This document shows, piece by piece, positions 35,317 to 45,000 of a stretch of DNA of 64,000 nucleotides. This DNA comes from Anaerolineales bacterium. Lineage in GTDB: Bacteria; Chloroflexota; Anaerolineae; 4572-78; J111. The notes under the pieces were generated by a model. That model saw only the letters and a program-made list of their open reading frames with translations, was not told where the DNA came from and ran no database searches. Location: the NCBI GenBank assembly GCA_020634855.1, contig JACKAU010000004.1, forward strand, positions 248,001 through 312,000, in the 5' to 3' direction. The translations under genes and the position numbers were made by a program. The stretch's first letter is position 1. Every line of letters begins with the position of its first letter.

Positions 35317-36499
35317 ATGAAACATTTGCTAATTGCGGCTATTACGGGGCTTGCATTTGTGATGGTGACCGGCGGAGTCCGCGCAGTAATAGCAAACGGT
35401 TCTATGTATCAGGCAGCAGCAATGGAAAACATAACGCCCTCGACATCTTCCTGTGGTAAGGGGCCGGTTAATCCTCCTAATTCAGCAACCAATAATCTAG
35501 AGGAAGATGTTAAGGATTGGGGTGTGTTCTGTGATCTGGGAACGCCAACATGGGACTTGACGAATGTTACGGCACCTGCTCTCAGTGGCCGATCACTTCG
35601 GTGCTCAATTACCGGAGGTCAACCTAATTCCCACATTCATTGCTATAGAAACTTGCTGTCAGATCCGGCAGCGAGCGTTTTTGTATTGACCATGCCCTTT
35701 TACTTTACCTCTACAACAACATGTAACAACCAAGGGGAACCCTCCATAATCCAAGCACTTGAATTCACTATGAGTAAATGGTATCAGGGGAAACGATATG
35801 AGTTTGCCCTTCAATGGGAAAATGTTGCCGAGACTCCTGGGGATGGTGCTCCTCAGTGGCGCTATTGGAACTCCTATGAATGGGTACCATTCAGCCCCAA
35901 AATCACCCAATGCCTAACAGCAGGACAATGGCACACTCTTACATTGGAAGGAGAGATTGTTAATGGTCAAGTGCATTACCACAGATTTGCGATTACTAAT
36001 ACGAGTCATATTCTTGATTTGACTGTTCCTCCTGTTCTTGACTCAGCGCATGGTGATGGCCTAGCAGTTGCCATTCAGTTGGACGGGAATTTTCAGGAGG
36101 ATGCTTATGATGTGTTTATTGATCAAGTTAGCTTTGTGAGAAAGCCTGCTCTAAGCGTGACCAAACAAGCTAATCCCAGTCCAGTGCAGGATGGAGCACA
36201 ACTGACTGACCTACACCATCCGTGTTACTAATAACACCAATGTGCCTCTCTCCGCCATTGTTACAGACATCTTGCCCAGCCATGTCGCGCCTAGCGGAGT
36301 CCTTGTTTGGACGCCAACCATCCCTGCTTCCAGTGGTGTCTGGACACAACAGGCTATTGTTACTGTTGAGACGGGGTTCACAGGCTCACTGACCAACAAA
36401 GTTCAAGTCACGGCTGGGGAAGGCGCTATAGGTACGGCTAATGTCACAGTCTGTGCCAATTACTGCATCATCGATCTGCCAACCATCTTCAAGAATTAA
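35317..36499 (+). pseudogene. secreted protein with C-terminal DUF11-like domain, frameshifted
   Basis: A signal peptide (LLIAAITGLAFVMVTGGVRA) leads into a Cys-containing beta-rich domain of about 250 residues that is not recognised (WGVFCDLGTPTWDLTN, YEFALQWENVAETPGDG). The frame then enters a DUF11-like surface repeat at LSVTKQANPSPVQDGAQLT and fails at 36203-36210, where TGAC is present twice. With one TGAC removed the frame continues YTIRVTNNTNVPLSAIVTD to the stop at 36499, ending CANYCIIDLPTIFKN. So a 4-bp tandem duplication splits an otherwise intact gene of about 392 codons. The truncated product (304 aa) would lack the DUF11 part. Confidence 0.85.
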
Positions 36500-36842
36500 T
36501 TTTAGTTTTGCCTGAACGGTGACAGAAACACGATGGGTTTCTGCCTCACCTTGGACATAGGCAGAACAAAAACTTATATATTGGCACTTAGCCCAGGCAA
36601 TGGGAAGCTGATAACAAGTTACCTCTCCCTTCAATTGTCCCAATTTTATGACAAAATTGCCCTAAATTTATGACAGACGATCAGCTTTAAGGAAGCTATA
36701 ATGTCTTTAGGCAAGGACTAGAAATCAAGAATTTGATGAGTAGTTACTCCTAACTTGTGGACCTAGCCCTTGCGGGAGGGGAGCACGCCGACACAACATA
36801 GTGATGTTCCATCAGGAGCCGACGAGAGAATCGAGCTTCCCA
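36500..36842. other. intergenic region upstream of the methyltransferase gene
   Basis: No ORF is supported. TATGACA occurs twice 24 nt apart (about 36645 and 36669). A TATAAT is at 36697-36702 without a good -35. Nothing else is recognised. Confidence 0.4.
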
Positions 36843-36865
36843 GGCGATTTTCTTTGAAAGTCGCC
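36843..36865 (+). promoter_or_regulatory. leader hairpin just before the ribosome-binding site
   Basis: GGCGATTTTC and GAAAGTCGCC form a 10-bp stem (one G-U) with a TTT loop, ending 15 nt before AGAGGAG and 26 nt before the ATG. It could protect or tune translation of the methyltransferase. Confidence 0.4.
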
Positions 36866-36891
36866 GAAATAATTCTAAGAGGAGTGAAATC

Positions 36892-37989
36892 ATGAAAGGC
36901 AATCAGCAAACTGTCGCATCGACCGAACGCATGGTCGACTACGACCACAATTCTTACATGCAGAATCAGATGGTCCGCAGCCGGGCGGAGATGATGCGCG
37001 ACGCGGTGGAGCGCATCGGACCCGTTGTCCCGGAATTCACGGTAATGGACTATGGGTGCGGACCTGGTCACAGCGCGCTTAATGCCGTCGCGCCGGTTAT
37101 CGAAGCCTACCGGCGCATCGCTCCACAGGGGATTATCGCCATCCGCCATTCCGATCAGCCCGGTAATGACTGGAATGCACTCTTTGCGCTGGTGTTTGGT
37201 CCCGACGGCTATCAGCGCAACGAATCCAGGATTCGCACCGAAGCCGCGATCGGGTCCTTCTACACGCAGTTGGCCGCGCCAGGCTCGGTTGCGCTCGGCA
37301 CCTGCTTTGCCGCCAGCCACTGGCTGAGCCGCGCCCTCTCGCCCTCTTCGCCCGGAACGGTGTGGTTCGCCGATCTGCAAGGTGAGGCGCGGGCGGAATT
37401 CGCGGCGCTCGCTCGGGCCGACTGGACCCAATTCCTGCGTTGCCGTGCCGCGGAATTGCGACCGGGCGGGATGGTCATTGTGTCGACGCTCGGCGGCGTT
37501 CCCGATGCCAGCGAGATAAACGGCATCAGAGCGTCGGCCAGAAAGGTCTATCGCGCCATTTTCGATGTGGCGAACCAGATGGTGACCGACGGTTTGCTTG
37601 AGAAGTCGGCCCTAGACCATTTCGTGTTCCCATTCTGGTTCCCGACGATGGCAGAGGTGCGCGCCCCGCTCAACGAAGAGTCCGATCTGAAAGAGGCGTT
37701 CGAGATTGTCCAAGCAACTCTGACACCGGCCCCCATTCACCCGAACGACGTGTTCGAAGACTCGCTTAACGATCCCGAGACCTATGCTCGACTCTACGCG
37801 GGCTATATCCGCGGATTTAGCGAATCCACCTTGCGGCTGCACTTGTTTGGCCCTTCGGCGAAGAATGCGGCCGAGGTCGACTCGCTTACGGAAGAATTCT
37901 TCGCGCGTCTGACCCGCTACTACCAGGCCGAGCCTGGGCAGCATGCGTTCGAAACAATGCCCCTGACTCTCGTCCTGCACCGCCGGTAA
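36892..37989 (+). CDS. SABATH-family SAM-dependent carboxyl methyltransferase
   Basis: A 365-aa enzyme of the plant-type salicylate/benzoate/jasmonate/gibberellin carboxyl methyltransferase family, which methyl-esterifies small carboxylic acids. YDHNSYMQNQMV near the N-terminus is the typical substrate-proximal start; TVMDYGCGPGHSAL near residue 49 is the SAM loop; IRHSDQPGNDWNALF near residue 84 is the SABATH-specific DxPxNDF-like motif; the acidic and aromatic LRPGGMVIVSTLGG follows near 190. The family is common in plants and scattered in bacteria. Third-position G/C use is clearly higher than in the adjacent secreted-protein pseudogene, consistent with separate origin. AGAGGAG is the ribosome-binding site. 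The acid substrate is unknown. Confidence 0.85.
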   Translation: MKGNQQTVASTERMVDYDHNSYMQNQMVRSRAEMMRDAVERIGPVVPEFTVMDYGCGPGHSALNAVAPVIEAYRRIAPQGIIAIRHSDQPGNDWNALFALVFGPDGYQRNESRIRTEAAIGSFYTQLAAPGSVALGTCFAASHWLSRALSPSSPGTVWFADLQGEARAEFAALARADWTQFLRCRAAELRPGGMVIVSTLGGVPDASEINGIRASARKVYRAIFDVANQMVTDGLLEKSALDHFVFPFWFPTMAEVRAPLNEESDLKEAFEIVQATLTPAPIHPNDVFEDSLNDPETYARLYAGYIRGFSESTLRLHLFGPSAKNAAEVDSLTEEFFARLTRYYQAEPGQHAFETMPLTLVLHRR

Positions 37990-38175
37990 GTGAGCGACAG
38001 CGTGAAGTCTCGCCGGTGAATCGCTGGCGCATGCCGCCTACCCCCGCGCTCGAACCGACCGCCGTCTACGCACTATGCTTGCTGGCGGCGCCCTGGTTGC
38101 TTAGCGGCTCGGCGGCGGCTCAGCGCGAGCGTTAGTGGGCTGGTAGCCGATTGGAACAATTGTTAACGGGTATTT

Positions 38176-38353
38176 ATGTTCGAAGCGATTCTGTTCGATT
38201 TTGATGGAACATTAGTTGATTTTGTGGCTTCAGATATTCAGAGTCTAAAACGGGTGCATTCTTGTACGGGTACAACAGTCTGTAGCGTACGATATTGTTG
38301 GCGCAAAATCGGTCGGAATGAAAACAGTGCTGTTGAAGAAGGAAAATGATTGA
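38176..38353 (+). pseudogene. HAD-family hydrolase remnant with internal deletion
   Basis: The start codes for MFEAILFDFDGTLVDFVASD and continues through SLKRVHSCTGTTV, the N-terminus of a HAD-IA hydrolase with its nucleophile DFDGT. At about 38281 the frame changes and the sequence codes for VAYDIVGAKSVGMKTVLLKK, the C-terminus of the same kind of protein, ending at TGA 38351-38353. About 150-180 central residues are missing. The remnant overlaps the sulfotransferase start by eight bases, which may be how that gene obtains its ribosome-binding site. Confidence 0.8.
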
Positions 38354-39320
38354 AAGATCAGAACAACTACCGCAAGTAACCAACGTATATCAAAATCACC
38401 ATATGGATAGCACCCGCTGGGACGCTTATTCACCCCGTGATGATGATATTGTCATCTCAACCTCTATTAAGTCCGGCACTACCTGGGCCCAGGTTATTGT
38501 GCGAGAACTCATCGTTCAGGGTCTAGACCGCCCTGATGCTGGTCTTCCCGAACGGATACCGCTCCCCGACAAAGCGTCCAGCTTCTGGCTCGACGCCACC
38601 TTTAGTCGTGAGCTTGGGGCTTTATATGAGCAGCTAGAAGCTCAAGAACACCGTCGATTTATCAAAACCCATTTACCCCTGGATGGGTTGCCTTTCTATC
38701 CTCAAGTCAAATATTTGGTGATCGGACGGGATGCTCGGGACGTGTTTATGTCTTTGTGGAATCATTATGCTAACTATAAAGACGATTTCTATCAAAGGAT
38801 CAATGAAGCCCCTGATTTGGTCGGCGAGCCATGTCCACGCTGTCCCGAAGATATCCACGTCTTCTGGCAAAGCTGGATCAGCCAGGGCTGGTTCGATTGG
38901 GAACAGGAAGGCTATCCGTTTTGGGGTAACATGCATCATGCTCAGACCTGGTGGAATTACCGCCATTTAGACAATATCCAATTTTTCCATTACGCCGATC
39001 TACTGGCCAACCCAACAAGCGAGATAAAGCGGATAGCTGATTTTCTAGGCATTGGCGTGTCAGATGAGGCTATCTCCGCTATTGTTCGGTACACTAATCT
39101 GTCCGCTATGCGGCAAAGAAGTCTAGAGGCTGGAGGCGCCCACCCGATCCTCAAAGGGGGCGCTAACACCTTCTTTTTCAAAGGGATGAATGGTCGTTGG
39201 CGAGATATCTTATCAGATGATGAGCTGGCCATGTACGAGGCGACCAAATCTCAGGTCTTGAGCTTGGCATGTGCGCGCTGGTTAGAACAGGGGCGCGCAG
39301 CTTGGCATGCCTCAGATTGA
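38346..39320 (+). CDS. cytosolic-type sulfotransferase (PAPS-dependent)
   Basis: A 324-aa Sulfotransfer_1 family enzyme that moves sulphate from PAPS to a hydroxyl or amine. The 5'-phosphosulphate loop is STSIKSGTTWAQVIVREL near residue 38, the catalytic-His segment FIKTHLPLDGLPFYPQVKYL near residue 105, the 3'-phosphate motif VIGRDARDVFMSLWNHY near residue 125, and the C-terminal FFKGMNGRWRDILSDDEL near residue 280 corresponds to the PAPS-binding RKGxxGxWK motif. It resembles animal SULTs more than bacterial polysaccharide sulfotransferases, so a small-molecule acceptor is likely. AAGAAGGA precedes ATG 38346. Neighbouring SABATH methyltransferase and FAD oxidase could belong to small-molecule tailoring. 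Confidence 0.88.
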   Translation: MIERSEQLPQVTNVYQNHHMDSTRWDAYSPRDDDIVISTSIKSGTTWAQVIVRELIVQGLDRPDAGLPERIPLPDKASSFWLDATFSRELGALYEQLEAQEHRRFIKTHLPLDGLPFYPQVKYLVIGRDARDVFMSLWNHYANYKDDFYQRINEAPDLVGEPCPRCPEDIHVFWQSWISQGWFDWEQEGYPFWGNMHHAQTWWNYRHLDNIQFFHYADLLANPTSEIKRIADFLGIGVSDEAISAIVRYTNLSAMRQRSLEAGGAHPILKGGANTFFFKGMNGRWRDILSDDELAMYEATKSQVLSLACARWLEQGRAAWHASD

Positions 39321-39499
39321 CATTGGGCAGGTTACCCCCACTCTAATTCTGGAATATACCTTCATGGTGATTTTATGAAACCGCATGAAACGCACTCACC
39401 AGAAAGGGAAAGTGGCCCATGTTCTAGCTACATATCACTTTTGCAAACGAACGCAAAGTTTGGCCAACCTCGCCCGGACATAAATGATCCGGGCTACAA

Positions 39500-39578
39500 A
39501 ACGGCACCGGATTTCATCCGGTTTGCGGTAAAACCCCATTTATGGGGTGCCGTTTAATAGCTAGGCGAATTCATCGCC
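39500..39578. repeat. three-hairpin cluster related to the string-of-hairpins element
   Basis: An outer 9-bp stem (AACGGCACC with GGTGCCGTT, 39500-39554) encloses ACCGGATTTCATCCGGT and ACCCCATTTATGGGGT; GGCGAATTCATCGCC follows at about 39564. The ATTTCAT/ATTCAT loops resemble those in 25411-25534 and 46981-47104. Confidence 0.65.
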
Positions 39579-39720
39579 GAGCGGTGCCTGATGATTGAGA
39601 GGGTACAGGAACAAAGTGATATGTGGCTAGGCCCTTGTTAAATAGTGTGAGGCGAGGGAATATTATAATCATTGTGTCTTATTGGATTTTTTATCGATTG
39701 AACGGGTTTTTTCAGCAGAC

Positions 39721-39804
39721 CAGGTGACTGGCACTTAATCGCCATAATAGCCGCGTTGTATTCCACCCCACGGTCTCGATTTGAGCCAAAGTGCCAGTCA
39801 CCTG
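39721..39804. repeat. 16-bp perfect inverted repeat, REP-like
   Basis: CAGGTGACTGGCACTT (39721-39736) and its exact complement (39789-39804) enclose 52 nt without coding potential. The GGTGAC...GTCACC type is typical of REP elements mobilised by RAYT transposases; none is present nearby. A similar pair is at 51059-51120. Confidence 0.75.
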
Positions 39805-39843
39805 AGTAGTTACGATTGGACTATACAATCGGTGGACCAGACC

Positions 39844-40077
39844 TTACGCGGGTTGCGGGGCCGGGATAACGCCGAGCTGCTGCATCAGCCCGAACCGATC
39901 GGTTTCCCCCCAGGCTTCCATATTCTTGCCGTTTTCAAAGCGCACAATGACTATGGCAGTTACGGTTACTTCTTTGTTGGTGAGGGGAATATTCATTAAT
40001 TGACCGGTGTGCGTGCCTCGGATTGTAAAGCGTGAGATAACCTTATCCCCATCAGCCAACATATCATCAACCTGCAA
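39844..40077 (-). pseudogene. SnoaL-like / ester cyclase C-terminal remnant
   Basis: The minus strand reads LQVDDMLADGDKVISRFTIR, GTHTGQLMNIPLTNKEVTV and VRFENGKNMEAWGETDRFGL, ending LMQQLGVIPAPQPA: the second half of a SnoaL-like polyketide-cyclase or ester-cyclase domain. Just upstream of LQVDD an in-frame TAA occurs and homology stops, exactly where a TPR remnant on the other strand begins. The N-terminal half is lost. Confidence 0.7.
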
Positions 40078-40771
40078 TTATGAAGTATATGCCGGGAACG
40101 ACACCCAGGCCAAAAGCGATCTTCAAGAAGCCATTACCATCCGGGATGAACTTGGCTATGAAGCTGGCGTGGCCATATCGCTGGCGGGCCTGGGGCTTGC
40201 GGCCTTTTTTCAGGGTGATTTCTCCCGCGCCAGGATGTTGGTTGAAGATAGCCTATCCCGAGCGACAGAAAGCAATAGTCTATTCCCAAAAGCAACGGCC
40301 CTAAACATGCTTGGCTGGCTGGCCGTTGTCGAAGAAGATTACGATGAAGCCTGGCGTCTATGTCAAGCGGGCCTGTCGGTCTCACAAAATCCGAATATCC
40401 TGCTCTTAGCCCAATTGGGGCTGGCCATGGCGGCTTGTGGCCTTGAGAACTATCCCTCGGCTCGTGAATATCTGGCGGCCTGGCTTAAATCAGGGAAACC
40501 CTTACATACGCCCCGAGGCTTCTTGTCCTGCCTGCCCACGCTGGCAATCCTCCACGCCAGCCAAGATGAATCGGAGCGGGCAGTAGCCCTATTCGCTTTA
40601 GCGTTCACTCACCCCCAGAGTCCAACCGGATGGATAACGCAATGGTCCCTGCTCCAGCGTTGGCAATCGGAGTTAGAACTGAACCTTGGCCCTGAGCGAT
40701 ATGCCGCCGCCTGGAAACGAGGTACGAAGTTGGACCTTGAAACAGTGATAAGCGATGTTGCTGTATCTTGA
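40076..40771 (+). pseudogene. TPR-domain C-terminal remnant of a large regulator
   Basis: From about 40076 the plus strand codes for AKSDLQEAITIRDELGYEAG, ISLAGLGLAAFFQGDFSRAR, ALNMLGWLAVVEEDYDEAWR and a tail LGPERYAAAWKRGTKLDLET. These are TPR repeats and the C-terminal signature of LuxR- or AfsR-type STAND regulators. The ATPase and DNA-binding parts are absent, and the frame upstream of 40076 belongs to the SnoaL remnant on the other strand. It ends 12 nt from the cytochrome gene. Confidence 0.7.
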
Positions 40772-40783
40772 TGAACACCTCCC

Positions 40784-41692
40784 CTATCGCTCCCCAAACG
40801 GTTTCGCCGGAACGGATTGCAAATACAACCACAGGGCGCTAATTTCCTCATCGGTCATATGCTGGAAGGCCGGCCAGGGCATCTTCACCGGGTTGACCTC
40901 GCTGCCGTCGGGTCGTTGACCCTGGCGCAATACCTGCTTGAAGTCCGCTTCGGTCCAATCCCCCAGGCCGGTTTCATGATCCGGCGTCAAGTTTTGAGGC
41001 TCGGGCGGGTCGGGCGGCAGACCGGGAATCGGGCCGCCTGATAGCCCTTCGCCGTGGCAGCCGATGCAGGTTTGGGCCAGGTAATGGCCATATTCGGCCG
41101 TTGGCCCCTTGGCGACCGCCGCCGGGGGCGGCGCATCGTGATCGATCTGTTCGGCCGACAGCACCGGCGCGATCTTACCGACTAACAAGATCCGCCCCAA
41201 GGGGCCAACGGTTATCGGGGGTGGAGTTTGGTCCACCGGCGGCAGGGTTTTGAGATAAGCAATCAAAGCGCCCAAATCGTCATCATTGATGCCCTTGTAT
41301 TCGATGGAAGGCATCACCACCAGCGGCTTGCCGTCAGGCCCAATGCCGTGGCGAATGGCCCGCGCCCAATCGATATCCGTATAAGTTTGGCCCACCCCAC
41401 CCTGACCGGAGGTGAGGTTTGAGGCCATAATATGGCCCACCAGCAAGTCATCGATGACCATTTTTCCGGCGCCGTTCTCGCCGTGGCAGTCAATGCAGCC
41501 TCGGGTCAGAAACTGCCGGCTGCCTTCGGCCACCGCCGCGTCACCCGTTGGTAGGGTTAGGGCCTCCGGTTGAACCTGGTATATTTTGTTTAAGCGCAGG
41601 CTGCTGGCGACGTAGATGCCCAGTAAGGCCACTATCAGTAAGCCCACTACACCCGCAGCTATCCAACCTATCCATTTGAGAACTTTCTTCAT
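40784..41692 (-). CDS. membrane-anchored dihaem cytochrome c
   Basis: A 302-aa protein with an N-terminal membrane helix (WIGWIAAGVVGLLIVALLGI) that keeps it on the outer face of the membrane. It has two c-type haem sites, GCIDCHGENG near residue 67 and TCIGCHGEGLSG near residue 208, each with a downstream methionine ligand candidate (VVMPSIEYKGINDDDL and KMPWPAFQHMTDEEI). Two linked cytochrome c domains of this kind serve as electron carriers for membrane or periplasmic dehydrogenases. The frame opens earlier, but AAGGAG seven nt before ATG 41692 fixes the start. It is divergent from a SARP regulator; a dispersed hairpin element lies in between. Confidence 0.9.
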   Translation of the reverse strand: MKKVLKWIGWIAAGVVGLLIVALLGIYVASSLRLNKIYQVQPEALTLPTGDAAVAEGSRQFLTRGCIDCHGENGAGKMVIDDLLVGHIMASNLTSGQGGVGQTYTDIDWARAIRHGIGPDGKPLVVMPSIEYKGINDDDLGALIAYLKTLPPVDQTPPPITVGPLGRILLVGKIAPVLSAEQIDHDAPPPAAVAKGPTAEYGHYLAQTCIGCHGEGLSGGPIPGLPPDPPEPQNLTPDHETGLGDWTEADFKQVLRQGQRPDGSEVNPVKMPWPAFQHMTDEEISALWLYLQSVPAKPFGER

Positions 41693-41718
41693 AATTGTCT
41701 CCTTCGAAATTAAAGACC

Positions 41719-41778
41719 GGAGCGTCAAAGTTTACTTTGACCTAACCGTAAGTATGCCAAAGCAAGCTTTGTCGCTCC
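41719..41778. repeat. dispersed nested hairpin element, copy 3 (60 bp)
   Basis: GGAGCGTCAAAGTTTACTTT and GAC at the left, AAAGCAAGCTTTGTCGCTCC at the right, with a longer centre than copy 1. Closest to copy 4 at 53751-53808. The rest of 41693-42044 shows nothing else. Confidence 0.85.
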
Positions 41779-42044
41779 GCCACATTTTCATATTGGCTCA
41801 TTAAGAAACGTCACCGCTCTTACCGGTGAGTCTTTCACTAGTTTATCCGTAGGCTATCCCAAAAACATGCAACTTTTCGCCGGCGAGCGTCCCAATATCG
41901 TCCCAATTGCGTCCCACTTAGAGCGGACTATAATCACTGCATTGCGGTATCAACCCTGCCGGGGAGTAGGAGGAAAATTCCTTACTTCTCTCGTGTCTGG
42001 CCAGGTAGCAACTGAGGTTAGATATATTTCTCGGAGCGAAACGG

Positions 42045-45000
42045 ATGTCTCAGCTAGCCTTATCCTTTTTGGGCGCACCGCACCTCGAACGCGACGGCGC
42101 GACGATAACCCTTAGCCACCATAAAGCCACGGCCTTGCTGGCCTATTTGGCCGTAACCCGGCAGCCGCATACGCGCCAGGCTCTGGCCGCCTTCCTGTGG
42201 CCCGATCACAACGCGGCCGATGGCCGGGCCGGGGTGCGCCGGATGCTATGGGTTTTGAACAAAAGTCTGGGACAAGAGTGGCTGGAGGCTGATCACGAGA
42301 CAGTGCTGCTGCCGCCACAGCCGAACCTGTGGCTGGATGTTGAACAATTTCGGGAGCGACTGGCGAACCGCCGGCAGCACGGCCACGCGCTGAGCGAACT
42401 CTGCCCGGCCTGCCTGGCTCCGCTGACGGAAGCCGTGGAGTTGGTTCGGGGTGATTTTTTGGCCGGCTTTACGCTGCCGGATAGTCCCGACTTCGACACT
42501 TGGCAAGCCTTTGAGACGGAAAGCCTGCGCCGCGAACTGGCCGGAGCCTTGGAGCAGTTGGTGCAGTTGTTGAGCCGGAGCGATGACACGTATGAACCGG
42601 CCATCGGCTACGCCCGCCGCCGGCTGGCGCTCGATCCGCTGCACGAGCCGGCTCATCGCCAACTGATGCAGCTCTATGCCTGGGCCGGGCAATCGGCGGC
42701 GGCGATCCAGCAGTATCAGAGCTGTGTCCGGGCGCTCGAGAAGGAGTTTGGCGTCCCGCCCTCGGCTGAGACGACCGCCCTTATGGAGGCTATCAAAGCC
42801 AATCGCCCCCCACCTCCGCCCGGCTCACCAGCGCCGGCCCCCGTGCCGGCGACCGCCTTCGCCCAACCCGTGGCGCCGACCGCCCCCACCCAACCCGCCG
42901 CCGGTCCACCGCACAATCTTCCCGCTCTGGCCACACCTTTTATCGGCCGGGCAGCCGCTCTCGACAGCCTTGAGCAGCGTCTGGCCGCCCCGGATGTGCG
43001 GCTAATGACCATTGTTGGGCCGGGCGGCATCGGCAAAACCCGGCTGGCGCTAGCCCTGGCCGAACGGTATATCCAATCCCCCCAATCCGCAACACTGTGC
43101 GCCGATGGGATATATTTTATCCCTTTGACGCCGCTGCGTTCAGACCAGGCCATTGTCCAGGCCATTGCTGAAGGATTAGCCTTGCCCCTCACCTCGGCCG
43201 GCGAACCGGCCACGCAGTTGTTGACTTATTTGCGCCACAAGCAAATGTTGTTAATCCTGGATAATTTTGAACACGTCCTGGCCGGCGCGTCGTTAATCGG
43301 CCACATCTTGCAGGCCGCCGGTAAAGTAAAAATCGTCATCACCTCGCAAGAGCGGCTCAACCTGACCGAGGAAAATCTGTGGCAGATTGGGGGATTGAAC
43401 TTTGCCGGGTTAACCGGGCTAGAGGAAGCCCTGGCTTATGAGGCCGTGCAGCTCTTTATCCAGCGCGCCCGACAGGTGCGGCCCGATTTCACCCTGCAAG
43501 CTGAGGATTTACCCTATCTGGAGCGCATTTTGCAAGGGGTGTGGGGCATGCCGCTGGCCATCGAACTGGCGGCGGCCTGGTTGAATATGCTGTCGGTGGC
43601 CGGAGTAGCCGGCGAACTGAGCCACGGGCTGGATTTGCTGGAGAGCGAACTGCGCGATGTGCCGGACCGGCATCGCAGTATGCGGCTGGTTTTCGACCGC
43701 TCCTGGGAGCGATTGACCGCCGCCGAGCAAACGCTGCTCAAAAAGCTGTCGGTCTTTCGGGGCGGGTTCAGCCGGGAGGCCGCCCAACCGGTGGCCGGGG
43801 CGTCGCTGCGGCTGCTGGCCGGCCTGGTCAATAAATCGTGGCTGATCAGCCGGCCCGACAGCAGCCGCTATGAACTGCATGAGTTGATCCGGCAGTATGC
43901 CGCCGCGCGGTTAGAGGCCGAAGCCCAAGAGGAACACGCCACGCGAGATCGGCACAGCCGTTACTATCTGGCGCTGCTTCAGGCCCGTGAGCCGGACATG
44001 AAAAGCAGCCGCCAAAAAGAGACGGTGGCCGGCCTCAACGCCGATATTGACAATATCCGCAGTGCGTGGGACACCGCCGTAGCGTATGAAGCGCTGGATC
44101 GGCTGCACACCGCCGCATTCTCTTTATGGTATTTCTACAATTTGCGCGACTCACTTCAAGAGGGAGAACAGGCCTTTGAGTCCGCCACCGAACGCCTGCA
44201 GACGCGACTTGCCGCCAGCGAGTCCGATCAAGCCGCGCCGGATCGAGCGCGGTTGGCCGGCACGCTGGGCGAACTGCTGTCGCATCAGGCGCAGTTTACC
44301 TTCCGGCAGGGCCGCATTGGCGAGGCGGCCGCGCTGTATGAGACCAGCCTGACCCTGTTACGCCCGCTCGATGAACCGGCCGCGTTGGCTCAGGCGTTGA
44401 ATTATCGGGGGGTCGTCTACTGGCTGACGGGACAATTTGAGGAGGCCTGGCCTTATTTGAATGAAAGCCTGGCTATGGCCCAAATGCTGGGGGATGAGTG
44501 GGGTCAGGTGCAGAGCCTGGGTTTTATGGGCATGATCGCTCAGGCGCAGGGGGATCACGACCGGGCCTACCATTATCTCAGCGAAAGTCTGGCCCGGTCT
44601 CGGGTTATGGGCGATATCCGGCTCATCTCGTTCATTGGCAGCCACCTGGCCCACACCCTTCAGGCGCTGGGGCGAGTGAGCGAGGGGCTGGGCCTGCTGC
44701 GGGAAAATTTGCGGCTCGCCATCGATACCACCGACCGGTTAGGGATCGGTGTGACGCTGGAGCAGATGGCCATCGCCACCCAAGCCGGCGGCAACGAGGC
44801 GGAAGCACGGCGATTATTGGCCGAGAGTATTGATCAGTTTCGCGACGTGGGCGATACGTGGTTTTTGTCTCGCGCGCTCACCCTGGCCGGCTACTTGGCC
44901 TTGGCCGTGGGGGAAGCGGATCAGGCGTATGATCTTTTCCGCCAGGCCGGTCAGGTGGCCGTGGCCACCCAAGCGCTGCCGAATATCCTGGCGGCCCTGG

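Noticed and set aside
36500..36891. Known riboswitch class before the SABATH methyltransferase
   Set aside because: Only one local hairpin next to the ribosome-binding site could be found; no core of a SAM or SAH riboswitch was recognised.
37990..38130. Integron attC-like site after the methyltransferase (ends GCGAGCGTTAG)
   Set aside because: The right end is suggestive, but the left consensus and the paired inner arms are not found, and no integrase is present.
39375..39557. 60-codon ORF after the sulfotransferase
   Set aside because: Its second half is the hairpin cluster; no protein-like pattern.
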